The position numbers were made by a program, and so were the translations under genes. A DNA stretch of 64,000 bases from Corynespora cassiicola. Its lineage: Eukaryota; Ascomycota; Dothideomycetes; Pleosporales; Corynesporascaceae. The notes under the pieces were generated by a model. The model was not told the DNA's origin. It searched no databases and worked only from the letters and a program-made list of their open reading frames with translations. Positions 23,701 through 35,367 of this stretch are shown here, in pieces (position 1 is the first letter of the stretch; every line of letters begins with the position of its first letter). The stretch is from contig JAEUWY010000020.1 of assembly GCA_022059125.1 (NCBI GenBank), forward strand, positions 1,302,001 to 1,366,000, given 5' to 3'.

Positions 23701-25701
23701 TGAAATGCTAGCTCCTGGCGAGAGACGATCGCAAGGCTCCGAGTGCGATTTCTGTTTCACTTGACACGAATTAAAGGAGTGGCTTGCCACTGATCAGAAG
23801 AATGATATCATGCGGGGAAAAAGAGAGAATACCTGTGTTCTAGACCAAAACGTGGATATTTGAGGCAAACATGATGATGTAAGAAGTTGGGTCGAGAGGG
23901 GTTCAGTAGCCTTCAGTAAGGTTCAGGCAAAGGAATGCCTAAGACTAGCTGCCTTGGGTTGCGAGACAAGCCCTATGATCTCGCAAGGTAATGCGCATAG
24001 GTTTTGTTCAACATTTTCGGTGTGATAGAATTCTAGATGGTAGATGAGACAGGCAGGAATTTTGGATTGATCAGTGGGGCCGAGTTTGAGGAATGATTGC
24101 CGATGCGGAAGAGACGATGGAAGCCCAAGGCAATGGTTTTAAGCTTTGCATTAGAGAGATGTGGCAAATTTGCCACTCTCATGGGAGGAGAAGACCCTTG
24201 GTGCGCAAGCTCCCGAGCAGGAACTTGCTCCGCAGCAGTGAAAATCGATTGAAAGGCATGGAAGGGCTTGCTGAAACAAAATGCTCTTAGAAAGTGTATC
24301 TTGCTTCTCAGCGATGCCTGAAAAGTTAGCAACTATCGCGCATATATTTTATAGAGCATCGCATGACTTTGCGAATGGGAATAAAGAGTCTCAAAATTTG
24401 GTGTGGTGCGAGGCTCGGACGTCAGGGAAAGATGCCAAATTCAGAAAACCACCAGAAGCAGGTGCGCGCAACCAATTCCGCCGGTGGAGCCAACATGGTG
24501 GATGATGGATAGCCGCAGGGGTTCGGCCGTTGCGCCTTGCTCCATTTGACCGATACCTTCCCTAGTTATTCGTGCATTATCGGATCCTGAGCCGATACAT
24601 TTATCGTTCCGATGTAAGAGTTCGGCGACAGTTCCTACAAATGATTGTTTCCTGACCGTCAGGTTTCGCTCCTACAGAAAGAAGCTTTCTCCTTCCCGTA
24701 TACTCTGGCTTTTTAGTCATGGCTCGCAAATAAATTGGGTTGATTGGGTAGACTACAATCTTTTCTAGGACTCCCCAGAACTATATCTGTTCAAGACAGC
24801 ATGCAGGGTGAAAGACACGGGCCGATGCGTGAGGATACTGTTCCAAGGCAGGTGGAGGCACACATTGCCCAAGAATTTGCCTGGGGCGATGCGCAGCGAA
24901 GCTTGTCCAAAGCTGGAGAATCGCAATGGCGACGTCGAACGAGGTAAGGTTTGGACGGCGTCCAAACGGCGTCGCGGGGCGATTGTAGGCTGCATGCGCC
25001 AAGAAGAGATGTTCGATCGATCTAGCCACTTACAGAAGGGGCTGCGATAACATACGATGGGGCGGCGTTGATGTACAAGATGCAGTAGGGTCTTGTATGG
25101 AGAAACAGCATCTTGCCATTTGAGGGGAATCATTGCGGTGTGAGAACCTCGTGAGCATTCTGGCATGTATTGGGCACGTCTGTCCTGCTGGACGATGATT
25201 CATGTACTGCTATTGCATTCGCTACTCAGAGTGCTTGTCTAGAAAGCAAGAATCCGCCAATGCTCCGGTTTCATGCCAACAGCAAGTAAGCCTCACCTAG
25301 TGACTGACCAATCCGCCTTGATGCTGCCCTCGTCACGATAATACCGACTTCGCCTTTTTTTTTTCTGTCGTCCTATCTCTCTTCATCATTCTCTCTTTCA
25401 CACCGGAACCGACCATTGGGTACAACTTGAGGCGAATGTTGTGTCCGGAGTAGTGACCTTCAAACGGTACATCTTTCTTCAGACCAAGCCGCAGTGCTCC
25501 TCTTGTGGCATGGGGTGGTTGCAAGCCGCATCCCCTGTTTCAGATGCTGCAGGAGACCCTTAATGATACGATGCGCCCCCTACGAAATTGATTGTGCAGC
25601 AGGTACCCATATCATGATATCGCTGAGGGTGGCCGTACGATCAAAGACGTGGTGGGCGTATCGGCCAGAAATGCTCGTGAATCGTGTACGCAAGCTGTCG
25701 C
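20789..25701. other. 4.9 kb gene-poor, AT-leaning region
   Basis: No gene I can support. Frames are short and broken on both strands. Around 21320-21350 there is a pair of TATATAAA-like sequences with no credible gene downstream. A 7-base minisatellite sits at 22227-22268, and a perfect 7-base inverted repeat (TATCAGT, spacer, ACTGATA) near 23311-23331. The composition is AT-leaning, especially 21700-23500. It may be decayed repeat DNA, but no transposon ends or protein relics are recognisable by eye. Confidence 0.45.
22227..22268. repeat. 7-base minisatellite, six units
   Basis: Six consecutive heptamers: CCATGCT, CCATGCT, CTATGCT, CCGTGCC, CTATGCT, CCATGCC. Differences are mostly C/T transitions. 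The array lies in non-coding DNA. Confidence 0.8.
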
Positions 25702-26238
25702 TCAAGGGAATGTGCGACTCCATGTGTAATTGACTTTTTCCGCCTCTTTACCTCTGGCATTCCATGTCACGGCATACTGCATTGCTTCGGACATGAATGC
25801 ATCGACGGAAAATCTTTCTGCGCTGCCCATTGCTTGCAACTCTTGAATGGCGGCTTTGAGCCATGATATGGCGTCTCCAATATCGCTGTCAGGGTCACTC
25901 GGCAGGGGAACTTCGTGCAGGATACCAGCAACGTGATAAACACTTCGGCCTTCTATCATCTTGCCGATCATGATGCGGCCGAGCATGTGCGGAGGAGGGG
26001 CTTTGTGTTCGTCGATGTGTATGCGCCAGCCAAAGGGATTTGCAACGGAAGAATAGGTGTCTGAATCCTCGAGCTCGAAAGAGGTGCCAGCGCCTGCACC
26101 TCTCTTGGGCTCTACCCAGAGGCCCCAGTGAAAGTCCTGCGGTTTCATCCTTGGATGTGATTGAGTAGAAGCCAGGGAGGTCGACGAGGTGCCCGGGCGG
26201 GCGTAGATGGCCACGAATACACGGTCCTTGTCTCTCAT
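25702..26238 (-). CDS. Conserved fungal protein, DUF6914-like
   Basis: A single exon of 178 residues from the ATG at 26238 (an in-frame ATG at 26316 would add 26 less conserved residues). The start DRVFVAIYARPG, the segment DFHWGLWVEPK, the WRIHIDEH segment, MLGRIMIGKM, then VPLPSDPDSDIGDAISWLKAAIQ and a helical tail match the layout of the fungal DUF6914 family as I know it. The function of that family is unknown. The usual tryptophan/cysteine before the VSW-like motif is replaced (DAISW). It has no signal peptide or membrane segment. It stands alone: no neighbour within 1.4 kb. Confidence 0.7.
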   Translation of the reverse strand: MRDKDRVFVAIYARPGTSSTSLASTQSHPRMKPQDFHWGLWVEPKRGAGAGTSFELEDSDTYSSVANPFGWRIHIDEHKAPPPHMLGRIMIGKMIEGRSVYHVAGILHEVPLPSDPDSDIGDAISWLKAAIQELQAMGSAERFSVDAFMSEAMQYAVTWNARGKEAEKVNYTWSRTFP

Positions 26239-27668
26239 GGTCGACTCTGATGGGACCAGTCTCACGCGACAGAGGAACGGCCGTGTGAAGAAGTGGTGCA
26301 AACGCCGAAGTGTCATTTCAAAGCAAGATGCATAAAGTGCGATGGGGCAGCACGGCGAAGCAGGCGGGGACGGGAATAAAAACACATGCCGCGACAAATC
26401 TTTTGTTCTTCAAGAGCATCCAACGTGACTCATGATTTGGCGATTGACATGTGTTCGTCTGGTTAGTGTCGAGTCAAACTTTCAACTTAACACACGCCGG
26501 TGAACGCCAGAGAAAAAAAATTCGCCGGGCCACACAAGCGGTTTGTAGGGGGCTCCGACGGTCTAGAGGCGGCCTCGCGTGCCAGTAGCCGTGAACACGT
26601 GGGCGGCGCTGAGCTTCTTCGGCTTCCAGAAAACCTTGTCTCGATCGTGTGGGCGATGGTGAGCGAGGGTTGCGGAGCCGATGGAGCGCTTCATGCGCAC
26701 TTCGGATCAATGTCGGACCCGCCGTCCGGGAAATTGGCGCATCACGTGACCATGCACTTCACCTGGGCACGCCAGAAACCTTGCCTCCCGCCTGCTCCGC
26801 GGAGCTGTCCACGGCCCAACCCACGTCCAACGGATACCGTGGCGTAGGGTACCACTACACGACATCCCCCATTGCAGCATGGCTGGGCGAGATCAAGCGG
26901 GAGGCTTATGCGACACCGCACGAAAAGGGGCAAAGTGCTCGGCAGCCCGACCTTACCCAGCGCCACCGAGCACCCGAGCTTCTGCCTTTACCCTGCCCGG
27001 CCATGTGTACGAGGGCATCCCACTGCCGCGAGTCAAAGGACCACTTGACGTAGTCGCTGTCCCTTTGTTCATCGCTGCCATGCGGCTGAAGACGCAGATG
27101 TAACCCAGCCAAAGTTCGACTTCCCCCGCACACCTACAGTGGGCTTGGAACTGATCCTCCCGTTCGGATGAATGCATCCGATGCAGGCCGACAGGGTATC
27201 CACAAAACACCCTCCATCCCAGCGTGCTTGTGTTTCAAGCGCTGAGTACCTGCGCCCATCTCCTTCAGAAGTCACGCCATCCATCCTCTTCTAGCCTCTT
27301 GACGCAACAGCCGCTTGTCCTGCCCATTCTTTATCAACCGTGGGCAAGTCAGTTTGTCGTTACCCGCTCGCCTTATCTGCTCTTCCGGCGCTCCTTTCTT
27401 TTGCGGAGAGCCCGGCATTTGGCGAGAAATGCTCCAAGGGATGATTGGCAAGCGTGGGGGGATTGAACATGGACGACGGCGATCTGTGCACGCTTATAAA
27501 CCTGCCTAAGGCCATGGGCTAACTTGCCTTGGTCAGTCGCTTGCGCCTCCATCATTGGAGATTTAGGGACCCGCGTTGCCAACTGTAGGTCTGGTCGAGG
27601 ACCTCTGGTTCCTCCACTGTACCTATGCTGTCTCCGGACACTGCCGCTCGCTAAATCCATAGTTCGCG
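26239..27668. other. GC-rich spacer
   Basis: About 1.4 kb between the DUF6914-like gene and the surface-protein gene. Open frames of 60-134 codons occur on both strands, as expected by chance in GC-rich DNA; none has motifs. A CACGTG lies at 26743-26748 in ATCACGTGACCA, a sequence that recurs at 34766-34777. Confidence 0.45.
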
Positions 27669-29146
27669 ATGTTTGCTTTTCTTGCGCTCGCCTTGCTGCC
27701 ATGCGCTGCTTTCGCATTGGATGTGGGAAATTTGTGTATGTGCCGCCGAGCTGGCTTCGTTCGCCACTCGTATTCAATCTTGAAGCCTCGTGCCAAATGC
27801 AGTCGCTGACCCGCAGTCCAGCTTTCCCAAACACTACCACGCTCGTTTTTACCGATTCAGCAGGCATTGCGGATACGCAGCCGACGGCCCTGACCACACC
27901 AACCGAATCAGCCTTCTTCAAACCCCACCTTGAAAGCGCGGAGTCTGGACTCACTGAGCCCACTGGCGCCCTGAAGCCGAATCGCATCTCGCAAGGCGGC
28001 GATGTCGGGTCCATCCTCTGGTCAATGATCGCACTGCCGTCGGTGCGCATCGAAAGTACTGTGGATGGCTTCGAACAAATCCCCGACCCTCGCGTGCAGA
28101 TTCAAAGGACTGCAAGCTCCAGCGTGTGGTGGCCTGTGGCATCCGGAGACATACCTGTGCAGATAAAGACCACGAATAGACCATTCCACGCGCAGGATCC
28201 GATCACTGAACTTGAGCCAGAGGCCACGCACCAGCCAGCAGCCCCGCCTCCCATCACGCATAATAGCAGAACGTTTATGCCCATTTTTGTCACTAGCGTC
28301 GTGATCGAAACATGGACCTTGACGGCAGGAGGAGACACTGCGACACTTGGAGAAGGAGAGGCCGCAACGAGGGTCTACCTTGGCTCAGACGGACGGCCTG
28401 TCGTGGTGGCCGGAGGCCAAACGTCAACGTATGAGCCTCCTGCCGGCACTATCATTGGAGACAAGACTCTGGCGCAAGGAGGCTCTCCTATCACAATCGG
28501 CTCGGGGACTTCGGCAAAGACAGTGTCTATCAACGGCCAGGGGGAAACTATCGCAGTGGCTGACGGGAAGACTTCTACGATAGTCCCTGGTCTAGATTCT
28601 TTTACGATCGGTGACACTGTTGCAACTCCCGAGGCCAACCATTACGACTACGCGATTGGCTCATCCATCCTAGGCATTGATCGTCCTATCACTGTTGATG
28701 GTACCGTTATATCCTTGGCTACGGACACTGGTGGTGCCACTCTCCTCATTGCAGGGACTTCTACCTCTACTCTCCCCCCACCAGCTGAAGTGACTCCGGC
28801 ACCCCGAGTTGAGATATCTACCAGTGTTGTATCTGGAACCACTCTATACATCATCGATGGCCAGACTCTAGCTCCCCAGCATCCTATCACCCTAGATGGT
28901 ACTGCGATCAGCATTTCAACCTCTGCGGGTGGTACAGTATTGGTGATAGGTGACATGACAACCACAGTTGTGGGACCCAGTCCCACGGGCTTCGGTTTGA
29001 CTACCGAGGTTCAAGCAGCTACCCCAGGGGTCATCCAACGGCCCAGTTCCACGAGCTCAACTGCAGGTGCGGTAGAGACAGTAGTATGGGACTCCAAAGC
29101 AGCCGGCGCATTGGCAGTGGCGGGTGTCATACTGGGACTGGGTTGA
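27669..29146 (+). CDS. Secreted repetitive surface protein, possibly GPI-anchored
   Basis: Main exon 27822-29146, with a proposed first exon 27669-27735 joined by an 86-base intron (donor GTATGT, acceptor TCCAG); total 463 residues. The first exon encodes a clear signal peptide, MFAFLALALLPCAAFA, in a different reading frame from the main exon, which is why I place an intron. The mature protein is Thr/Ser/Gly/Pro-rich with repeated modules such as PITVDGTVISLATDTGG and PITLDGTAISISTSAGG, alternating with TSTxxPP linkers; this is the pattern of fungal wall or adhesin-like proteins. The C-terminus is a Ser/Thr-rich stretch followed by AAGALAVAGVILGLG, a short hydrophobic tail that could be a GPI signal. 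Exact intron ends are uncertain: other acceptors (27802, 27816) exist. The role is unknown. Confidence 0.65.
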
Positions 29147-30094
29147 AACCATTCAATTGTAAGCTGTTCTCTCGAAAGACAGGTTACGGCTGCATGCAAC
29201 AAATACCCATGGACGCTTAGAATCAAGGCACCGATGCCCCGCGCCGCACCCGCACTACCTCTGCTCCTTGTATACAAGCCCTACGTCAGCCGATAGCCGA
29301 CTTCCGCCGTATCATTGGTGATTGGAAGCAAAGAGGATCGGCAGGCATTACGAATGAGAAAATCTCTGGCGTTTGCTCATCGACTGGATGCAGATCAGCC
29401 GCTTGGCCGATTCGGCTTCCCAAATTCGAAGTTCTAAATACTGGAGGTATTGTTAGTGAAGGCAATTTGAGTTACCAGACGTAGCATGCGGCCATCCTTC
29501 ATAACAGCATTACACGGCTCGTACATCTGAAGCTAGTGTATGCGTAAAGCACTGTCAATATATTTTTGGTCTGCCAAGGTAGAAGCATGACGATCCTCTG
29601 TTTATTGATCGGGGAAAAAAGAAATAAAGACCAAGGAAGGAATCTTATGAACGATAGGATAACCTCGCTTGACCGCTTCGCTCGGGTAAATACCCACGTC
29701 TTGTACTATCCCTAAGTGTATTGTCCTTCGATACGGTGTGTTACAATCATCACCAATTCGAGGCATTGGTCACCTTGTTAATGCCTATACAAATCAAAAA
29801 GCACTCACCCCTGCATCACGATCAGACTTTCATTCCTGACCAACCGAATTTTAGTACCACCAACCAATTTCATGTGCCACGTGAAAAAGCAGGCACCAAC
29901 ATACCTGTGCCACCATGACCAGTGTCCCGGGTACGCTGAGCCATGCCGTCTCCTTACATACATATGTTCAAAATCTGGCAAAACGTTTCCTCCTTGCTTG
30001 AGAAGATTCCGTAGCCTCCATATATTCTTTGACCCAGCCCCTCTCGAAGCTCAATTGGTATCTCTAGCCTGTCCGGAAATATAACTACTTGAAC
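29147..30094. other. Spacer upstream of P450 gene
   Basis: About 950 bases, AT-leaning, no gene. A CACGTG lies at 29878-29883, about 210 bases before the P450 start codon. Confidence 0.45.
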
Positions 30095-31926
30095 ATGGAG
30101 CTTTTCACGCTGGTCATAGGGGTCCTGGCCACGATTCTATCCTATTTACTAATTCAAGCAATTTACAATCTTTACCTCCACCCTCTAGCCCACATCCCTG
30201 GCCCATGGTGGGTCGCCTGCTCGTACTTCGTTGAATTCTGGTATAATTGTGTCTTGGGTGGACAATACTTCAGACTAGTAGTGAAATTTCACGACAAATA
30301 TGGTAAGGACCAGTATTTGGTATATTTTCCCTACGATGGTCTCATATTGCTTTGATATAGTTATGATTGTCCGGATGAAGAAGTCTGATAGCTTGATACC
30401 GTCATTTCTCTCTAGCCTTCTAATCAATCATGTTCAAGACAGTCTGACTTGGTGCACTCTCCAGGACCTCTAGTACGGATTTCGCCCTCTGACTTGCACT
30501 TCAACGACCCATATTTCTACGAAAAAGTTTATTGTGGACCTTCTCAAAAACGCAACAAACACAAAGATCGCGTTCGTCTGGTTAGTGCGCCGTCTTCATT
30601 ATTCTCGACTGTGGACCACAAACTACATCGCACTCGAAGATCCTACTTGAGTGGCTTCTTCTCCAAACAAGCCGTTGCCAGGCTTGAACCATTCATGCAC
30701 AGTAAAACCGCACAACTTGCGAGTAGGTTTAAACAAATGCAACAGACCGGTCAATCGATAGACGCATATGTCACTTACGGTGCCCTCACATCCGACGTCA
30801 TCTCATATTACGCTTATGGCGAAAGCTTCGACTGCATCAGTTCTCCTGACTTCAGCAACGATTTCATGAGAGCGCTGTCTTCCTTGCAATTTGTTAGCCA
30901 TACATCGTACTTTTTTCCATGGATCCTGGATTGCATGCATCGTCTACCTGCGCGTTTGGTGCAGCTTATCAACCCAACAATCAAGAGCGTATTCGACCTT
31001 CATGACTTGGTTATATCCTATGCAGTCAAAAACCTCAACACACCGAAAAGAAATGATATGAAGAACGAAAGTATATTTGAGGCACTCGCCGACCCGAGTA
31101 TTGCTGAACACGAACGCACCGTGGCCAGGTTAGCAGACGAGGGCCTCGTTGTCCTTGGTGCGGGACTGGAGACTACGGCACGAACATTGACAGTCATAAC
31201 ATACCATCTGATTGCAAATCCAGATATCTTGGCAAAGCTGCGCACTGAGTTGAGGACAGTGATGAAAACGCCAGACGCGCAGCCCAGCTCCGCCCAGCTG
31301 GAGAATCTTCCATACCTTGTTAGTGTCCTGCGTGGGAGTGCCTAGTACATCACTAATTCGAGACATCAGAATGCTGTCATTAATGAAGGACTGCGAACTG
31401 ACGCTTTCATCATGCAAAAAGGAGAGCGCGTACTAATCGACCCATTGATGTACAACAATATCCTGATCCCGAAAGGAGTAGGTAAGGACCCAATGTCTTT
31501 TGTTCCGTCTTGCTAACGCAATCAAGACAATCATAGGCGCATCGTCCTGGCTTCTGAACAAGAATCCTGAGATATTTCCCGAACCCCACAGGTTCAGGCC
31601 CGAGCGTTGGGTAGAGGCCCAGGAGCGGGGCGAGAACCTTGCCAAATACTTGACCACATTTTCGAAAGGCACGAGAATCTGCCTAGGAATCAAGTAAGAA
31701 TCATTGAACTCGATCTCTCTTGACTTCACTGCGCTAACAAGTCCTCAGCATGGCATATGCTGAGCTCTATATCGCCATCGCGTCGCTGTTCCGCCAATTC
31801 GACCTGGAGCTGGCACCGGGTTGTTCAATCGAAGATATCGCTTGTGATCGTGACTATGGTGTTGGTTTTACAAAAAACTACAAATGGGGTATCCGGTTCC
31901 GCGTGGCCAAAGTGCTGGATGATTAG
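30095..31926 (+). CDS. Cytochrome P450 monooxygenase
   Basis: Five exons (30095-30302, 30465-31318, 31370-31477, 31527-31693, 31749-31926) give 504 residues; all joins keep the frame and rebuild known motifs. In order: N-terminal membrane anchor (about 3-25), the proline hinge LHPLAHIPGPWW, GPLVRISPSDLHFND, the I-helix oxygen-binding motif GAGLETTART, the K-helix ExxR (E360, R363), IPKGTIIGASSW, FRPERW, and the haem loop FSKGTRICLG with the haem-ligand Cys442. The style resembles fungal secondary-metabolite P450s (trichodiene-oxygenase-like group), but the substrate is unknown. It sits in the ER membrane by family knowledge. The first intron is long (162 bases). It is followed 470 bases later by a GMC oxidoreductase on the same strand, suggesting a joint pathway. 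Confidence 0.9.
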
Positions 31927-32396
31927 GGCAAGTGCATGTTCGGTTGGATGCAGGGGGGGTATCGATAATTCAATCATGGATGATTTCTTAGCCTTGGCCC
32001 TTCTTAGCGAATGTCCCACGACAGAACGGTAGAGCCCAATACCCGCAAAAGTTTGATCAGTTCGACTAAGAATCACAATCTACCTTGTAAATCCATTGCC
32101 AACTCCATGGCGTGACACCTGCGTTATTTCCTTCGATATCACTGTTCAGGAGAGTGCATGCACACGGACGGCGCAGCATGTCGACCCAACAAGCGAAAGT
32201 AGGGCTCACCCGTCGTCTCGGCCAATCACATACTACTTGCCTAAACCGTTTTTCTCCTTACTGCTTATGCGCCCCTAATTAGTTTGGAGTAAGGGCGCTT
32301 GGAAGGCGTCACTATACTACAGATCGGCGCAGTCGTTCCTTTTACTTTCGCATTCGCTCCTTGAAACCGCCTCAGCGAAGCTCACAAGCTCATACA
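31927..32396. other. Spacer, P450 to GMC oxidoreductase
   Basis: About 470 bases, no gene. It contains the P450 3' end and the GMC promoter; I see no TATA box or clear operator. Confidence 0.5.
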
Positions 32397-34443
32397 ATGT
32401 GGCCCTCTGTGCCATATCCCGAGCGCTCTGCGGAGGATGTTGATGGGAAAACATTCGACTACATTGTTGTTGGAGGTAGGCATTGCCTTGATTTTCCGCG
32501 GAGTTTTATTCTAATTGCCAATGCGCGAAAATTTTAGGAGGTACGGCTGGTTGTGCCCTCGCTTCGCGTCTGTCCGAGGACCCCGATGTTTCCGTTCTTT
32601 TGATCGAAAGGGGGCACGTAAAAGATAGCCTCTTGTCACGCATGCCGTTACTCTCTCAAAATTGGACCTGGTCTGAGGCATTGCAGGTACAAAGTTCGAT
32701 CTTGACAGAGCCAATGGACAGTGCCCATGGAAGACGGAACAGGCTCATGGCCGTCAACGGTATTGGCGGGGGCTCTCGTCTCAATGCCATGCTTTGGACT
32801 CGGGGTAGTCCTGGCAATTATACAGCATGGAGCAACATGGGTCTTAATGACTGGACGTGGGATAAAGTCGAGCCTTACTTTAAGAGACTGGAAAATGTTG
32901 TCAGCCAGCAAGACAAGTCTAAACTTGATGTACGAGGCCGCGCAGGACCCATTGAAGTATCCAGGCCACCATATCCATTCAAATGGCTTCAGTAGTAAGC
33001 AATCTTAAACCCCAAAAAATTGCATGGGAATAAGCTAAATTCAATTTCAAAGTTTCGAAAAAGCGACTAGAAACATCGGTATATCCGCAGTAGATGATTA
33101 CAACCACCCAGAAGCCCCTTCATGCGGCTACGTCACCCTCGACACAGCTATTGGCAAGAGTGGTGAAAGAGTCTCAGCTTTCTCGGCATATTTGAGTAAG
33201 AAGGTTGCCCTGGAGAGGATTGAACACTTAAGTGTGTGTACTGGCACAATCGCGTCCCGCCTCGAAATGACTGGCGATGAAAAAGTTGGGCATACAATCA
33301 CTGGAGTCCATATTCGCCCTTCTAAAGGAGAAAAACCAGACAAAGACTATTTCGTCAAAGCCAGGAGGGAGGTTATTCTAGCCTGTGGAGCCATGACCAC
33401 GCCTCAGTTACTGCTTCTCAGTGGTATTGGGCCTAGTGGGGAGGATTCAACCGAATCGAGACTAGGTATTCCCCTCGTGAAAGAGCTACCAGCCGTGGGT
33501 GCCGACTTTTCTGATCACTACGCCGTTCCGATCATGCTCGAGCTACCAAGAAACGACACATTCGGCATTCTGCAATCCCTTTGGGCTCTTTGGTACATAC
33601 TATTGTGGATCTTCACTGGAAAAGGATATGTAGGCTTCAGTGCGACACCGACGGCCATTTTCCTTCACACCGACTCAATTGACGATGAAACCATGCAAGT
33701 CTGGGCCCCACATAGGAAGAAAATATCGAAAAACCACGATGTTCCCAACATTGAAATAATGTTGATGCCTGTTAACTCCTTCCAAAGACCATTTCCTAAC
33801 CGCTCTCTTTTTTCTTTTTACTCCACTGTTCTGCAGCCTCGTGCCAAAGGTAAATGAGCAAAATTATTTTTATCAAGGTAGTTTCGACCACTAAACTCTC
33901 TCATCAGGTCGTCTCGAGATAATAAGTACGGATCCCCTCGTCAATCCCAAGATCACGCATCCGTTATTAGCCCACGAACACGACGTGAAAGAGGCTCGTC
34001 TTGCTGTTCGTTTGACCATGCGATTGGCCGATGAATTCCAGAATCTTTACCCATACCCGGCTCCCTTTGCATTCGCACCTGGTAACAACATAGAGGAGCT
34101 GAGTGAGTGGGAAAAGCAGGGCGGGTTCCAGGCGCCGACCCTTGAAGGCACGACGGCTGGGTCAGCATCAGAGAACAAGACATGGAGGAATGTCACCGAT
34201 GCCGAAATCGATCACTACATGCGGCGCACAGGCCACAGCGCTCTTCACTACTCAAGCACGTGTCCCATGGGCACAAACGAGAAGAACGGGGTAGTGGACC
34301 AGAGGCTTATGGTCTTTGGTTTCAAGAATTTGCGGATTGCAGATGCGAGCGTATTACCAAAGGTTCCGAGCGCACATACCATGGCTCCTATTCTTATGGT
34401 TGCTGAGAGGTGCGCGGATTTCATCAAGAGCTCTTGGAACTGA
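32397..34443 (+). CDS. GMC-family FAD oxidoreductase
   Basis: Four exons (32397-32475, 32538-32994, 33053-33849, 33908-34443) give 622 residues; the first intron splits the FAD fingerprint. Features in order: GGGTAG at 26-31, LLIERG at the end of the second strand, the GMC signature region VNGIGGGSRLNAMLWTRG, CGAMTTPQLLLLSGIGP (the GMC signature 2 pattern), and the C-terminal catalytic region GHSALHYSSTCPMG plus SAHTMAPILMVAE with the expected active-site histidines. GMC enzymes oxidise alcohols or act as unusual synthases in aromatic polyketide pathways. There is no signal peptide, so it is probably intracellular, which favours a biosynthetic or detoxifying rather than lignin-degrading role. 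It is likely functionally linked with the adjacent P450. Confidence 0.92.
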
Positions 34444-35367
34444 AGCATGCGGGACTGCATTCATGCTGGATGTCTGGATTCATTACACAATCGACGCTCT
34501 TGTTCTATATACATACCAACAACACCCCGGTTTTTCTCACTCTTTGATGCTGCCCTTGCTGGGAAACATGCCTTGATGATCAGGGCTAGTCCTCGTAATC
34601 ACACGTTGGTAATTCCTTTTGGGATGCTGGCTGGGTAGAGGTTCATTTGACTTAAATTAAACTTTCATCACCAATATATCCAAAATGAACGCTCAGCCTT
34701 GTAGAGATTCTTTCATCTTAGTTATCCAGGCTCACAAGACACCTGGGCAGATGTTCGAATCAGCAATCACGTGACCATACAACGGACCAATGGCGAGGTT
34801 GAACACGAGCTTTGGAATTTGTACATCCCATCGGATTGTTTCCATGTTCGAGCTGTCACCGTACGCCACTTGCGCTTTCTCGTGTTGTGCCCAGAGAAGC
34901 GCGGACCTGTGCAGGTGGGAACTTGGCCCGGGCGGTGCGCGATGACGCAACCACGCAGCCAGCCACCTCTCATCAATCATCTACTCCACATGCCTCCATC
35001 ACCAAACAGGTCATGACTCCGGTTTCCGAGCCCTCTGACAGAATGCTATTCGGTTCGACGGCGGATTCGCCCGACCCTTGTGGCATGATAACGGGCTCCA
35101 ATGGCAAATGCAAGAGTGGGTCAGGAACAGGTTTTGTTCCTGGTAGATAGGGCTGGAGTATGATGTACCTCGAAGGCGCAGGAGACGGGATCGATACCTT
35201 GTTATGTGCTGTTTGCTTACTCTTGAGCTTGTCATCTGGCGACTGTTAGACAGTAACATGTCCAACCATTCGAGTTGACTCACACTTTGAGTAACCTCGA
35301 CAACTCTTCACTGCTATCACAACTGACACTTAAACACAATTTGATCAACTCAGCCCACATATCAATC
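34444..35367. other. Spacer upstream of the four-helix membrane protein
   Basis: About 920 bases, no supportable gene. CACGTG at 34768-34773 lies in ATCACGTGACCA. Confidence 0.45.
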
